Positions 11,464-21,431 of a stretch of 64,000 bases of DNA are shown here, one piece after another. Position numbers and translations under genes: made by a program. This stretch comes from Synaphobranchus kaupii (taxonomy: Eukaryota; Chordata; Actinopteri; Anguilliformes; Synaphobranchidae): the NCBI GenBank assembly GCA_029718625.1, contig CM056389.1, positions 9,853,987 to 9,917,986 on the forward strand. The letters run 5' to 3'. The notes beneath the pieces are model-generated. The model worked only from the letters and a program-made list of their open reading frames with translations, was not told the DNA's origin and made no database searches. The stretch's first letter is position 1. Every line of letters starts with the position of its first letter.

Positions 11464-12014
11464 ATTTGTGTGTGCTTGTACATGCGTGTGCGTGTATGGA
11501 TGCATTAGTGAGGCGTGTTATTGTGTGTGCTTGTACATGCGTGTGCGTGTATGGATGCATTAGTGAGGCGTGTTATTGTGTGTGCTTGTACATGCGTGTG
11601 CGTGTATGGATGCATTAGTGAGGCGTGTTATTGTGTGTGCTTGTACATGCGTGTGCGTGTATGGATGCATTAGTGAGGCGTGTTATTGTGTGTGCTTGTA
11701 CATGCGTGTGCGTGTATGGATGCATTAGTGAGGCGTGTTATTGTGTGTGCTTGTACATGCGTGTGCGTATATGGATGCATTAGTGAGGCGTGTTATTGTG
11801 TGTGCTTGTACATGCGTGTGCGTGTATGGATGCATTAGTGAGGCGTGTTATTGTGTGTGCTTGTACATGCGTGTGCGTGTATGGATGCATTAGTGAGGCG
11901 TGTTATTGTGTGTGCTTGTACATGCGTGTGCGTGTATGGATGCATTAGTGAGGCGTGTTATTGTGTGTGCTTGTACATGCGTGTGCGTGTATGGATGCAT
12001 TAGTGAGGCGTGTT
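11464..12014. repeat. 55-bp minisatellite, left part (about 10 copies)
   Basis: Near-identical 55 bp units (GTGTTATTGTGTGTGCTTGT, then ACATGCGTGTGCGTGTATGG, then ATGCATTAGTGAGGC). The array is interrupted after GTGTTAT by an L2 insertion and resumes at about 12820. Confidence 0.95.
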
Positions 12015-12822
12015 ATAAACTATACGGTTGTTATAAACTATACGGTTATAAACCATTCCAAATACTATTATAAACTATGCTATTATAAACCATTCCAAAT
12101 ACTATTATAAACTATAACCTGATCCTGGCTGCAACTGGCAGCCAGTGGAGGTCTCTCCACTGGCTGCCAGTTGCAGCCAGGATCAGGTTCAAAGTTCTGA
12201 CCCTGGCCTACACTGCAGCCAATAGGACAGGCCCCGCCTACCTGCAGGACTTAATCCAGAACTATGTTCCTGCTCGACCACTTCGCTCTTCTACAGCAGG
12301 GCGACTGGCACTTCCCCCCCTCCGTGTCAAAGGCTCTCGCTTGTCCCGACTGCGGAGTTTTTCCACATTAGCACCTCAGTGGTGGAATGAACTTCCCATT
12401 CCCCTACGTTCTACTCCAACCCTGCCTGCATTCCGTCGAGGCCTGAAGACACACCTCTTCAGACTCCACCTTGACTGATATCCTCACCTAGGAATATCAG
12501 TTCCCTGTTCCCTGTGTTTTCCTGTCTGTTTATTATAGTTTATAATAGTATTTGGAATGGTTTATAATAGCATAGTTTATAATAGTATTTGGAATGGTTT
12601 ATAATAGTTTATAATAGTATTTGGAATGAAAGTGTGGTGTTGCTGATTTGCCCACAGCTTACTGTGAACTACAGTCAACGTTCATTGCTAGGGATAGCTG
12701 CTACATTATGCAAAGGATGTGCTTTGCCTTGTCTGTTCTGTAATGATGATGATGTCTCTGTACGCACTTACTGTACGTCGCTTTGGATAAAAGCGTCTGC
12801 TAAATAAATGTAATGTAATGTG
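12015..12822 (+). mobile_element. L2/CR1-type LINE 3' end with fold-back 5' structure, inserted in the 55-bp array
   Basis: 12158-12478 is an open frame reading HWLPVAARIRFKVLTL, ... GPAYLQDLI, ... PQWWNELP and ... FRRGLKTHLFRLHLD before TGA. This is the characteristic C-terminal end of L2/CR1-type ORF2. The 3' end at 12776-12822 has GTCGCTTTGGATAAAAGCG and an ATGTAATG tail. Two nested inversions mark the 5' side: perfect 35 bp arms at 12116-12150 and 12155-12189, and TATAATAGTATTTGGAATGG-type repeats inverted at 12017-12115 versus 12529-12628. A TGTTAT target duplication is likely (12009-12014 and about 12821-12826). Confidence 0.85.
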
Positions 12823-12938
12823 TTATTGTGTGTGCTTGTACATGCGTGTGCGTGTATGGATGCATTAGTGAGGCGTGTTATTGTGTGTGCTTGTACATGC
12901 GTGTGCGTGTATGGATGCATCAGTGAGGCGTGTTTATT
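12820..12938. repeat. 55-bp minisatellite, right part (about 2 copies)
   Basis: Continuation of the 11464-12014 array on the other side of the LINE, in the same unit and orientation. The last copy has a CATCAGTGAGG variant. Confidence 0.93.
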
Positions 12939-13190
12939 CGTGTTTATTATTAGTGACATGGTGCTTGGCTTCATGGCTGTGTTGTTGTTTAACGCTGAAT
13001 TGAGTGCACGTTTGGCAGTGCCTGTAACTGACTCTAAATTACCCGTACATATCTGGAGCAGTCAACATGCTAATGCTAACACGGGTTCAGCACTGAATAT
13101 GTGTTTATAAATTTCTGTTTAGGTTTTTAATTATTGCTGATTGTGTGTGTGAGAGAAGGATGCCGTTATAGTGTATCTGTGACCGAGAAA
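12939..13190. other. Intergenic sequence
   Basis: No feature is recognised between the 55 bp array and the GT-rich array. Confidence 0.4.
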
Positions 13191-13192
13191 TG

Positions 13193-13241
<49 letters not shown>

Positions 13242-13260
13242 GGTATATGTGCTTATAGTA

Positions 13261-13296
<36 letters not shown>

Positions 13297-13365
13297 GGTA
13301 TATGTGCTTATAGTATTTGTGTGTGTGTGTTGGTATATGTGCTTATAGTATTTGTGTGCTGTGTA

Positions 13366-13397
<32 letters not shown>

Positions 13398-13482
13398 GGT
13401 ATATGTGCTTATAGTATTTGTGTGCTTTGTATTTGTGTGTGTGTGTGTGTGTTGGTATATGTGCTTATAGTATTTGTGTGCT

Positions 13483-13523
<41 letters not shown>

Positions 13524-13680
13524 GGTATATTTGCTTATAGTATTTGTGTGCTGTGTATTTGTGTGTGTGTGTGTGTGTGTTGGTATATGTGCTTATAGTA
13601 TTTGTGTGTGTGTGTTGGTATATGTGCTTATAGTATTTGTGTGTGTGTATTTGTGTGAGAGAGAGAGAGAGAGAGAGCAC
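13191..13680. repeat. GT microsatellite interspersed with a fixed 22-bp spacer
   Basis: GT tracts of variable length alternate with TTGGTATATGTGCTTATAGT and ATTTGTGTG. The spacer is nearly constant while the GT runs vary in length. The stretch ends in a short GA run at 13658-13676. Confidence 0.92.
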
Positions 13681-14105
13681 AGGTTGGCTCGTGCCCTTTC
13701 CCTTTGCGCCCCAGGGGGAGACGGTGTGTGTTCATCATTTGGAATCGCTTTATTGCTGCACCATTTCTCCCTGGTGGGGTGGGAGGGGGGTTGTCTCAGT
13801 ACACCTTCACTACTGATGATGTAACGTACATAAAAAAAAAAAAATCACACACCCCCCGCCCAAACGCATGTAATGGAACAGCCCACAGTCTTAAAGGCAC
13901 AGTACATTCGGGTACTGGCTGTCTCTCTCCTCGGGAGCTGTGCTGTGTAGCGCTTCAGATTTCTGCTGAAGCACATTTGCAGAATTCCCCCCCCATCCTG
14001 CCTGTCCACCTGCCACCTCATCTTCACTAGAATAATTACTGTTCATGTGGCCTGTGATTCATTAATTAAGAATTCCTCTCAGCTAATTATTCCCCACCTA
14101 CCTTT
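13681..14105. other. Intergenic sequence
   Basis: No gene is recognised. It contains an A12 run near 13832 and C-rich runs. Confidence 0.4.
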
Positions 14106-14181
14106 GGCTCTCTCTCTGTCTCTCGCTCGCTCACTCACTCACACTCACACACAGTCACTGCCACATGCTCTCTTTCTCTCT

Positions 14182-14219
<38 letters not shown>

Positions 14220-14322
14220 TACACGCGCACACACACAGACACTGTCCAACACTCACACGCACACACAGACACACTCTCACAGACACTCTGTCCAACACAC
14301 ACACACACACACATACACAGCT
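14106..14322. repeat. CT/CA compound microsatellite
   Basis: CTCTCT changing to CACACA, with a repeated CACTGTCCAACAC / CTCTGTCCAACAC block. Confidence 0.88.
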
Positions 14323-14578
14323 GTTATGATGTCACAGGCAACCCAAATGGCTATAGCATGAGAAGAAGCTTGTTGGTGTAACTGGCCCATGTAAGCAGGT
14401 GACCAGTGGCATATCAGGGAGATCTCGGCTAATGTTTTGAAGCCTCTGCATATCCGTCTTGGTGGAATTCAGCTTAGGCCTCAATTTCCCAGGATGCACC
14501 ATGCAGTTCATCATTTAGGCCTGTGATACTCATTCCTTGTCCTGGAGGCCACAGGGTCTGCTGGATTTTGTTTTCGCC

Positions 14579-14850
14579 TTAAAGGGATAGTTCGGAATTT
14601 TGGACATAATTTTTGAAGTCAAACTATCATTGAATCCTTTACTTTGTGCTGACCTATATTCTCTGTGGAAGTACGGCGGCGGAGCGAACGTGGCCATTGC
14701 AACTTCCTGCTCTTCTTTGTTGTTGTAGTTGACCAGTGCCGGCACTACATTCGTAGTTAACGTAAACTATCGCTCCGCCGCCGTACTTCCACAGAGAACA
14801 TAGGTCAGCACAAAGTAAAGGATTCAACCATAGTTTGACTTCAAAAATGA
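14579..14850. mobile_element. Palindromic MITE with TTAA-type left end
   Basis: The left end TTAAAGGGATAGTTCGG is followed by an arm at about 14605-14685 that is the reverse complement of about 14767-14850. The arms contain TTACTTTGTGCTGACCTAT and GTACGGCGGCGGAGCGA. The right terminal repeat is missing after 14850, so the element is truncated or diverged there. The TTAA suggests piggyBac or Kolobok affinity. Confidence 0.75.
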
Positions 14851-15487
14851 TGGTATAAACACTCAAAATAATATGAATACTATAATTGGGACGTTGATGA
14901 TCGACCCACTTCTAGCGGGCCACTGTGGATAAGGAGTTAAGAATCTCTATCTCACCCAGATAGGCTATGCAAGGTGAATTTGCTTTTACAATCACGGTAG
15001 TAATGGTACCTTGATTTCAGAAATGAAATCTGTTTGGACATTGCCTACAATAAACATTGGCCTGTAAGCCTTGGTGTGATGGCTGCTCAAGCAAGCAAAT
15101 GAAATCTCAGTTCGTAGCCTTAGTTTTTGTTGAGCTATGTGCAAGCACGTTAAGTTCATGCTTGTAATAGAATGACAGTGCGAATTGAGATAATTGACCC
15201 AAACATTGTAGACGGTATAACTACACGTGAAGCGAATAAAACCCAAACGTTACATTGAAAACATCGCATTTTGACTGACGGAATTGCAATTTGTCTTCTC
15301 AGACCCTCATTTCTGTCTTTATTCCACTAAATGACGAGTCAAGCAGGTTATGTGCATTTCGCTGTTGATGTGCGCTTTAAAAACTAATTAACTATCTAAT
15401 TAAAAATCTACTAATTTGATGGAAAAATAATAAGCCAACATGCTTTAACTCACATTGTTAATTCAATTCAAATGTGTTAATGAGATA
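14851..15487. other. Unique sequence left of the assembly gap
   Basis: No ephb4 exon or other gene is recognised up to the gap, although this would be the downstream direction of the minus-strand receptor gene. Confidence 0.4.
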
Positions 15488-15987
15488 NNNNNNNNNNNNN
15501 NNNNNNNNNNNNNNNNNNNNNNNNNNNNNNNNNNNNNNNNNNNNNNNNNNNNNNNNNNNNNNNNNNNNNNNNNNNNNNNNNNNNNNNNNNNNNNNNNNNN
15601 NNNNNNNNNNNNNNNNNNNNNNNNNNNNNNNNNNNNNNNNNNNNNNNNNNNNNNNNNNNNNNNNNNNNNNNNNNNNNNNNNNNNNNNNNNNNNNNNNNNN
15701 NNNNNNNNNNNNNNNNNNNNNNNNNNNNNNNNNNNNNNNNNNNNNNNNNNNNNNNNNNNNNNNNNNNNNNNNNNNNNNNNNNNNNNNNNNNNNNNNNNNN
15801 NNNNNNNNNNNNNNNNNNNNNNNNNNNNNNNNNNNNNNNNNNNNNNNNNNNNNNNNNNNNNNNNNNNNNNNNNNNNNNNNNNNNNNNNNNNNNNNNNNNN
15901 NNNNNNNNNNNNNNNNNNNNNNNNNNNNNNNNNNNNNNNNNNNNNNNNNNNNNNNNNNNNNNNNNNNNNNNNNNNNNNNNNNNNNNN
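15488..15987. other. Assembly gap (500 N)
   Basis: Exactly 500 unknown bases, a common placeholder length for a gap of unknown size. Its right edge lies inside a 43 bp tandem array, which probably caused the break. Downstream exons of the minus-strand ephb4 gene may be missing here. The two sides may also not be truly adjacent. Confidence 0.95.
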
Positions 15988-16229
15988 GAGGCTCCCATCT
16001 ATACCCGGGTTCCTCCTTTACTTTTATAGGAGGCTCCCCATCTATACCCGGGTTCCTCCTTTACTTTTATAGGAGGCTCCCCATCTATACCCGGGTTCCT
16101 CCTTTACTTTTATAGGAGGCTCCCCATCTATACCCGGGTTCCTCCTTTACTTTTATAGGAGGCTCCCCATCTATACCCGGGTTCCTCCTTTACTTTTATA
16201 GGAGGCTCCCATCTATACCCGGGTTCCTC
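15988..16229. repeat. 43-bp minisatellite truncated by the gap
   Basis: About 5.6 visible copies of a 43 bp unit (GAGGCTCCCCATCTATACCC, then GGGTTCCTCCTTTACTTTTA, then TAG). The array runs into the N gap, so its true length is unknown. It lies in the ephb4 intron downstream of the exon at 16416-16813. Confidence 0.95.
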
Positions 16230-16415
16230 CCGAGAGTTCTTCTGCTTTATTTGCTCCAATTTTCCCTTCCATTTCCTGAGTAAAGCACCTTTGTGAGAGC
16301 GTCTGTAAAAAGCCACGCTATGAGATCCACAACTTGTGCTACTCCCCCACACACACTCTTCCTGGTTCCCTACTTCCCAATTACACCCCCGTCCCACCAC
16401 GCCCCAGTCTCTCAC

Positions 16416-16813
16416 CTTTGCAGCTGGTGTCCATGGCGACGGGCTGGTAGCCGGGCAGGCAGGTACAGGTGGAGGTGGGCTGCCCCACCCACTGGCCGTC
16501 CTCCCCGCAAAACATGCGCGGGGGGGGTTGCGGCGGCTTTGGCGGGACGCTGGGCGGCGTGGGGCACGCACACGCCCTGCGCCTCCTGCACCAGGGCGCG
16601 CGGCACCGTCTCGGGGAAGGAGGAGAAGGCGCGCGTGGCGGCGGGACACTTCTTAAAGAAGACGCGGGCGGACAGCAGCGCCATGCAGGCCCCCTGGGCC
16701 TGGAACGCCAGGTAGAACCCCCGAGCCGTCAGCGGCCCCAAGCGCAGCGTCTTCACGTTAAACTTCCTCTCCCCGCCCTTACGCAACAGGAAGTCAGCCG
16801 CCACCGTGTCCAC
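16416..16813 (-). CDS. ephb4: ephb4-like receptor tyrosine kinase, fourth coding exon (end of ligand-binding domain, start of cysteine-rich region), with a one-base frameshift
   Basis: Acceptor CTCGCAG, donor GGTGAGAG. It reads [49 protein letters not shown] and [11 protein letters not shown]. This is the second half of the Eph jelly-roll ephrin-binding domain, with the conserved GACMALL and FKKC cysteines, and is closest to EPHB4 as I know the family. It then enters the cysteine-rich region. A run of eight C on the coding strand (plus-strand G at 16520-16527) shifts the frame. Beyond it the expected sequence [11 protein letters not shown], then [17 protein letters not shown], is in another frame. 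The exon is 398 bp; 397 bp would restore both the family sequence and the usual phase 1 ending. An indel error in the homopolymer is the simplest explanation, but a real mutation cannot be excluded. Confidence 0.95.
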
Positions 16814-19800
16814 CTGCGAGGAAACCAGCGGGAGTTCAGCGCACCTGCGCTTACCTTGACATTAGCGCAGATATCACACTTGTCTCCGAAAAACTTTATA
16901 TAGTTTTAACCTACATTTAGGAGCATTTACAAAGTTCTATTGAGCTGAATTTAACTGTACAAAACCACATTAATTTTTAGTGTGTGCAGTGTGTGTTGAA
17001 ACCAGGCCAATCTCAATGTAGTCATAGTATGAGCTAAGTAAACCTGCACTGTTTGTTTGGTATAATACAGGTGAAACAGGGCCAGTCTTTGAGTACAGGC
17101 ATAGTAACAGCAGTGTTTGGTATAATACAGGTGAAACAGGGCCAGTCTTTGAGTACAGGCATAGTAACAGCAGAGTGTTTGGTATAATACAGGTGAAACA
17201 GGGCCAGTCTTTGAGTACAGGCATAGTAACAGCAGAGTGTTTGGTATAATACAGGCGAAACAAGGCCAGTCTTTGAGTACAGTCATAGTAAGAGCAGAGT
17301 GTTTGGTATAATACAGGCCGAAACAAGGGCCAGTCTTTGAGTACAGTCATAGTAAGAAACAGAGTGTTTGGTATAATACAGATGAAACAGGGCCAGTCTT
17401 TGAGTACAGTCATAGTAAGAACAGTGTTTGGTATAATACAGGTGAAAACAGGGCCAGTCTTTGAGTACAGTCATAGTAAGAACAGTGTTTGGTATAATAC
17501 AGATGAAACAGGGCCAGTCTTTGAGTACAGTCATAGTAAGAACAGTGTTTGGTATAATACAGGCGAAACAGGGCCAGTCTTTGAGTACAGTCATAGTAAG
17601 AGCAGAGTGTTTGGTATAATACAGATGAAACAGGGCCAGTCTTTGAGTACAGTCATAGTAAGAGCTGAGGTGTTTGGTATAATACAGGTGAAAACAGGGC
17701 CAGACTGAGTACAGTCATAGTAAGAACAGAGTGTTTTGGTATAATACAGGTGAAACGGGGCCAGTCTTTGAGTACAGTCATAGTAAGAGCTGAGTGTTTG
17801 GTATAATACAGGTGAAACAGGGCCAGTCTTTGAGTACAGTCATAGTAAGAAACAGAGTGTTTGGTATAATACAGGTGAAACGGGGCCAGTCTTTGAGTAC
17901 AGTCATAGTAAGAACAGAGTGTTTGGTATAATACAGGTGAAACAGGGCCAGTCTTTGAGTACAGTCATAGTAAGAGCAGAGTGTTTGGTAATAATACAGG
18001 CGAAACAGGGCCAGTCTTTGAGTACAGTCATAGTGAGAACAGAGTGTTTGGTACAATACAGATGAAACAGGGCCAGTCTTTGAGTACAGTCATAGTAAGA
18101 ACAGAGTGTTTGGTACAATACAGGTGAAACAGGGCAAGTCTTTGAGTACAGTCATAGTAAGAACAGAGTGTTTGGTACAATACAGGTGAAACAGGGCAAG
18201 TCTTTGAGTACAGTCATAGTAAGAACAGAGTGTTTGGTACAATACAGGTGAAACAGGGCAAGTCTTTGAGTACAGTCATAGTAAGAGCAGAGTGTTTGGT
18301 ATAATATAGGTGAAACAGGGCCAGACTGAGTACAGTCATAGTAAGAGCAGAGTGTTTGGTATAATACAGGTGAAACAGGGCCAGTCTTTGAGTACAGTCA
18401 TAGTAAGAACAGAGTGTTTGGTACAATACAGGTGAAACAGGGCCAGACTTTGAGTACAGTCATAGTAAGAACAGAGTGTTTGGTACAATACAGGTGAAAC
18501 AGGGGCAGTCTTTGAGTACATGTATAGTAAGAGCAGAGTGTTTGGTATAATACAGGTGAAACAGGGCCAATCTCAATGTACAGTCATAGTAAGAGCAGAG
18601 TGTTTGGTATAATACAGGTGAAACAGGGCCAGTCTTTGAGTACAGTCATAGTAAGAGCAGAGTTTTGGTATAATACAGGTGAAACAGGGCCAGACTGAGT
18701 ACAGTCATAGTAAGAACAGAGTGTTTGGTATAATACAGGTGAAACGGGGCCAGTCTTTGAGTACAGTCATAGTAAGAGCTGAGTGTTTGGTATAATACAG
18801 GTGAAACAGGGCCAGTCTTTGAGTAAAGTCATAGTAAGAACAGAGTGTTTGGTATAATACAGGTGAAACGGGGCCAGTCTTTGAGTACAGTCATAGTAAG
18901 AACAGAGTGTTTGGTACAATACAGGCGAAACGGGGCCAGTCTTTGAGTACAGTCATAGTAAGAACAGAGTGTTTGGTATAATACAGGTGAAACGGGGCCA
19001 GTCTTTGAGTACAGTCATAGTAAGAACAGAGTGTTTGGTATAATACATGTGAAACAGGGCCAGTCTTTGAGTACAGTCATAGTAAGAACAGAGTGTTTGG
19101 TATAATACAGGTGAAACGGGGCCAGTCTTTGAGTACAGTCATAGTAAGAGCTGAGTGTTTGGTATAATACAGGTGAAACAGGGCCAGTCTTTGAGTACAG
19201 TCATAGTAAGAGCAGAGTGTTTGGTATAATACAGGTGAAACAGGGCCAATCTCAATGTACAGTCATAGTAAGAGCAGAGTGTTTGGTATAATACAGGTGA
19301 AACAGGGCCAGTCTTTGAGTACAGTCATAGTAAGAGCAGAGTTTTGGTATAATACAGGTGAAACAGGGCCAGACTGAGTACAGTCATAGTAAGAACAGAG
19401 TGTTTGGTATAATACAGGTGAAACGGGGCCAGTCTTTGAGTACAGTCATAGTAAGAGCTGAGTGTTTGGTATAATACAGGTGAAACAGGGCCAGTCTTTG
19501 AGTACAGTCATAGTAAGAACAGAGTGTTTGGTACAATACAGGCGAAACAGGGCCAGTCTTTGAGTACAGTCATAGTAAGAAACAGAGTGTTTGGTATAAT
19601 ACAGGTGAAATGGGGCCAGTCTTTGAGTACAGTCATAGTAAGAACAGAGTGTTTGGTATAATACATGTGAAACAGGGCCAGTCTTTGAGTACAGTCATAG
19701 TAAGAACAGAGTGTTTGGTATAATACATGTGAAACAGGGCCAGTCTTTGAGTACAGTCATAGTAAGAACAGAGTGTTTGGTATAATACAGGTGAAACGGG

Positions 19801-20346
19801 GCCAGTCTTTGAGTACAGTCATAGTAAGAGCTGAGTGTTTGGTATAATACAGGTGAAACAGGGCCAGTCTTTGAGTACAGTCATAGTAACAGCAGAGTGT
19901 TTGGTATAATACAGGTGAAACAGGGCCAGTCTTTGAGTACAGTCATAGTAAGAGCAGGGTGTTTGGTATAATACAGGTGAAACAGGGCCAGTCTTTGAGT
20001 ACAGTCATAGTAACAGCAGAGTGTTTGGTATAATACAGGTGAAACAGGGCCAGTCTTTGAGTACAGTCATAGTAAGAGCAGAGTGTTTGGTATAATGCAG
20101 GTGAAACAGGGCCAGTCTTTGAGTACAGTCATAGTAAGAACAGAGTGTTTGGTATAATACAGGTGAAACAGGGCCAGTCTTTGAGTACAGTCATAGTAAG
20201 AGCTGAGTGTTTGGTATAATACAGGTGAAACGGGGCCAGTCTTTGAGTACAGTCATAGTAAGAACAGAGTGTTTGGTACAATACAGGCGAAACAGGGCCA
20301 GTCTTTGAGTACAGTCATAGTAAGAGCTGAGTAAAATGTCGCTCAC
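16814..20346 (-). other. ephb4: ephb4 intron between the two ligand-binding-domain exons
   Basis: A phase 0 intron of about 3.5 kb splitting an asparagine-proline-tyrosine-valine-lysine | valine-aspartate junction. It consists almost wholly of the 62 bp array. The unique remainder is about 16814-17050 plus 12 bp next to the upstream exon's donor. Confidence 0.9.
17050..20334. repeat. 62-bp minisatellite array, about 53 copies, with higher-order structure
   Basis: Unit about 62 bp: GTTTGGTATAATACAGGTGA, then AACAGGGCCAGTCTTTGAGT, then ACAGTCATAGTAAGAGCAGA. Variants include a shorter CAGACTGAGT form and a CAATCTCAATGTA form. The ordered set of variants near 18571-18700 recurs at 19250-19380, an offset of 679 bp or about 11 units. 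A diverged founder-like copy lies at 16978-17035. It fills the intron between two ephb4 exons and comes within about 12 bp of a 5' splice site. Confidence 0.97.
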
Positions 20347-20637
20347 CTTGACATAGGGGTTCTCCATCCAGGGTGGGTGAGTGGGCGTGGCCTCGTCCGA
20401 GTCGGCCTGGTAGTACAGCAGGTTGAAGGTCTCCTTGCAGGTGCGGTGTAGGTTTGGAAGGGAGGAGCACTCCATCATGGTGAAGCGCAGCTCCACGTAC
20501 GCCTGCCACGCCCCCCGCCTCTGGATCAGTGTGCTACGCAGCCAATGGCTGCCTGTGCTGCCCGCGCTGTCCGACGGGCAGATCTGATAGGTCCGCACGC
20601 TGTTGTTGTCCTCGTCCAGACCACTCACCTCCTCCCA
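20347..20637 (-). CDS. ephb4: ephb4-like receptor, third coding exon (ephrin-binding domain)
   Basis: The acceptor is CTGTCTCAG and the donor is AAGGTGAGC. The exon is 291 bp in phase 0 at both ends. It reads WEEVSGLDEDNNSVRTYQIC, SHWLRSTLIQRRGA, VELRFTMMECSSLP, TCKETFNLLYYQADSD and PPWMENPYVK. The WEE.SGLDE..., LRF(T)M.EC.SLP and CKETF..YY.SD motifs are diagnostic of the Eph receptor ligand-binding domain, and the sequence aligns with EPHB4. EphB4 is a membrane receptor tyrosine kinase that binds ephrin-B2 and patterns arterial and venous vessels. Minisatellite DNA abuts the exon on both sides: the 62 bp array past the donor, and the GGGG-rich array whose unit supplies the polypyrimidine tract of the acceptor. 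Confidence 0.97.
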
Positions 20638-20945
20638 CTGAGACAGGGGGGTGGGCCAAGACAGGGGGGTGGGGCCAAGAGAGGGGGTGGGGCCCAATAC
20701 AATAAGGGGGTGGGGCCAAGACAGGAGGGGACCAATGCAATAAGGGGGCGTGGTCAGCACAGGGGGGTGGGGCCAATACATGGAGGGGTGGGGCCAATAA
20801 AGGGGAGGGGAACCAATACAATAAGGGGGTGTGACCAACATAGGGGGGTGGGGTCAACAAAATGGGTGTGGCCAGGACAGGTTGGATCAATGCATAAAGG
20901 GGCAGGGCCAGTGTATGGGGTGGGGCCAATGAAAGAGAGAGAGGG
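20638..20945. repeat. GGGGTGGGGCCAA minisatellite adjoining an ephb4 acceptor
   Basis: Irregular units of roughly 19-37 bp containing AGGGGGGTGGGGCCAA and AATACAATAAGGGGG. On the coding (minus) strand they read CCCCACCCCCCTGTCTTGG, so each unit resembles the pyrimidine tract of a 3' splice site. The last unit forms the real CTGTCTCAG acceptor of the exon at 20347-20637. Confidence 0.9.
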
Positions 20946-21431
20946 CAGGGCAGGGGAGACAGGAGTGGGTTGGGTAAGGTTAGTATCTTGGGGGTGCAGA
21001 ATCATTCACAGCTGACAGGTTTCAGGGGGTGGGGTGGGGGTTCTATTTCAATTCAGCCCATTCAGGAAATGGATTTTAAAACCAGTTTCATACAAACCGC
21101 ATAAAATCATCATGACCCATTTTTTAAACAAAAAATTTGTGAATTTTATTTGCTGAATTGAGTGAATTGAACAGGGACCGGAGTTAAACTCGGTACGGTA
21201 CAGCTCGGTAAAAAAAACAACACAGCAAAGACTTGAACAGGAGGGAGCGGAGAGGGGAGGGAGGGAGGGAAGGGAGGATGAAAAGAACAAGAGAGGAAGG
21301 ATGTGAAGATAAAGAAAAGAGAAGGAAAGAAGGACTGAAGGAAGGAGGAAAGGGAAGAGGAGAATATAAGGCTTGTGAAATATTTGGGACAGAAACTGAC
21401 AGGAGCTGGAGAGAGAGAAAGGGGGGGGGGG
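20946..21431. other. ephb4 intron 2 unique sequence
   Basis: Non-repetitive apart from GGAGGGAGGGAAGGG-type purine-rich DNA at 21233-21365. No feature is recognised. Confidence 0.5.

Noticed and set aside
15455..16115. Open frames spanning the N gap
   Set aside because: Their length comes from unknown bases read as X.
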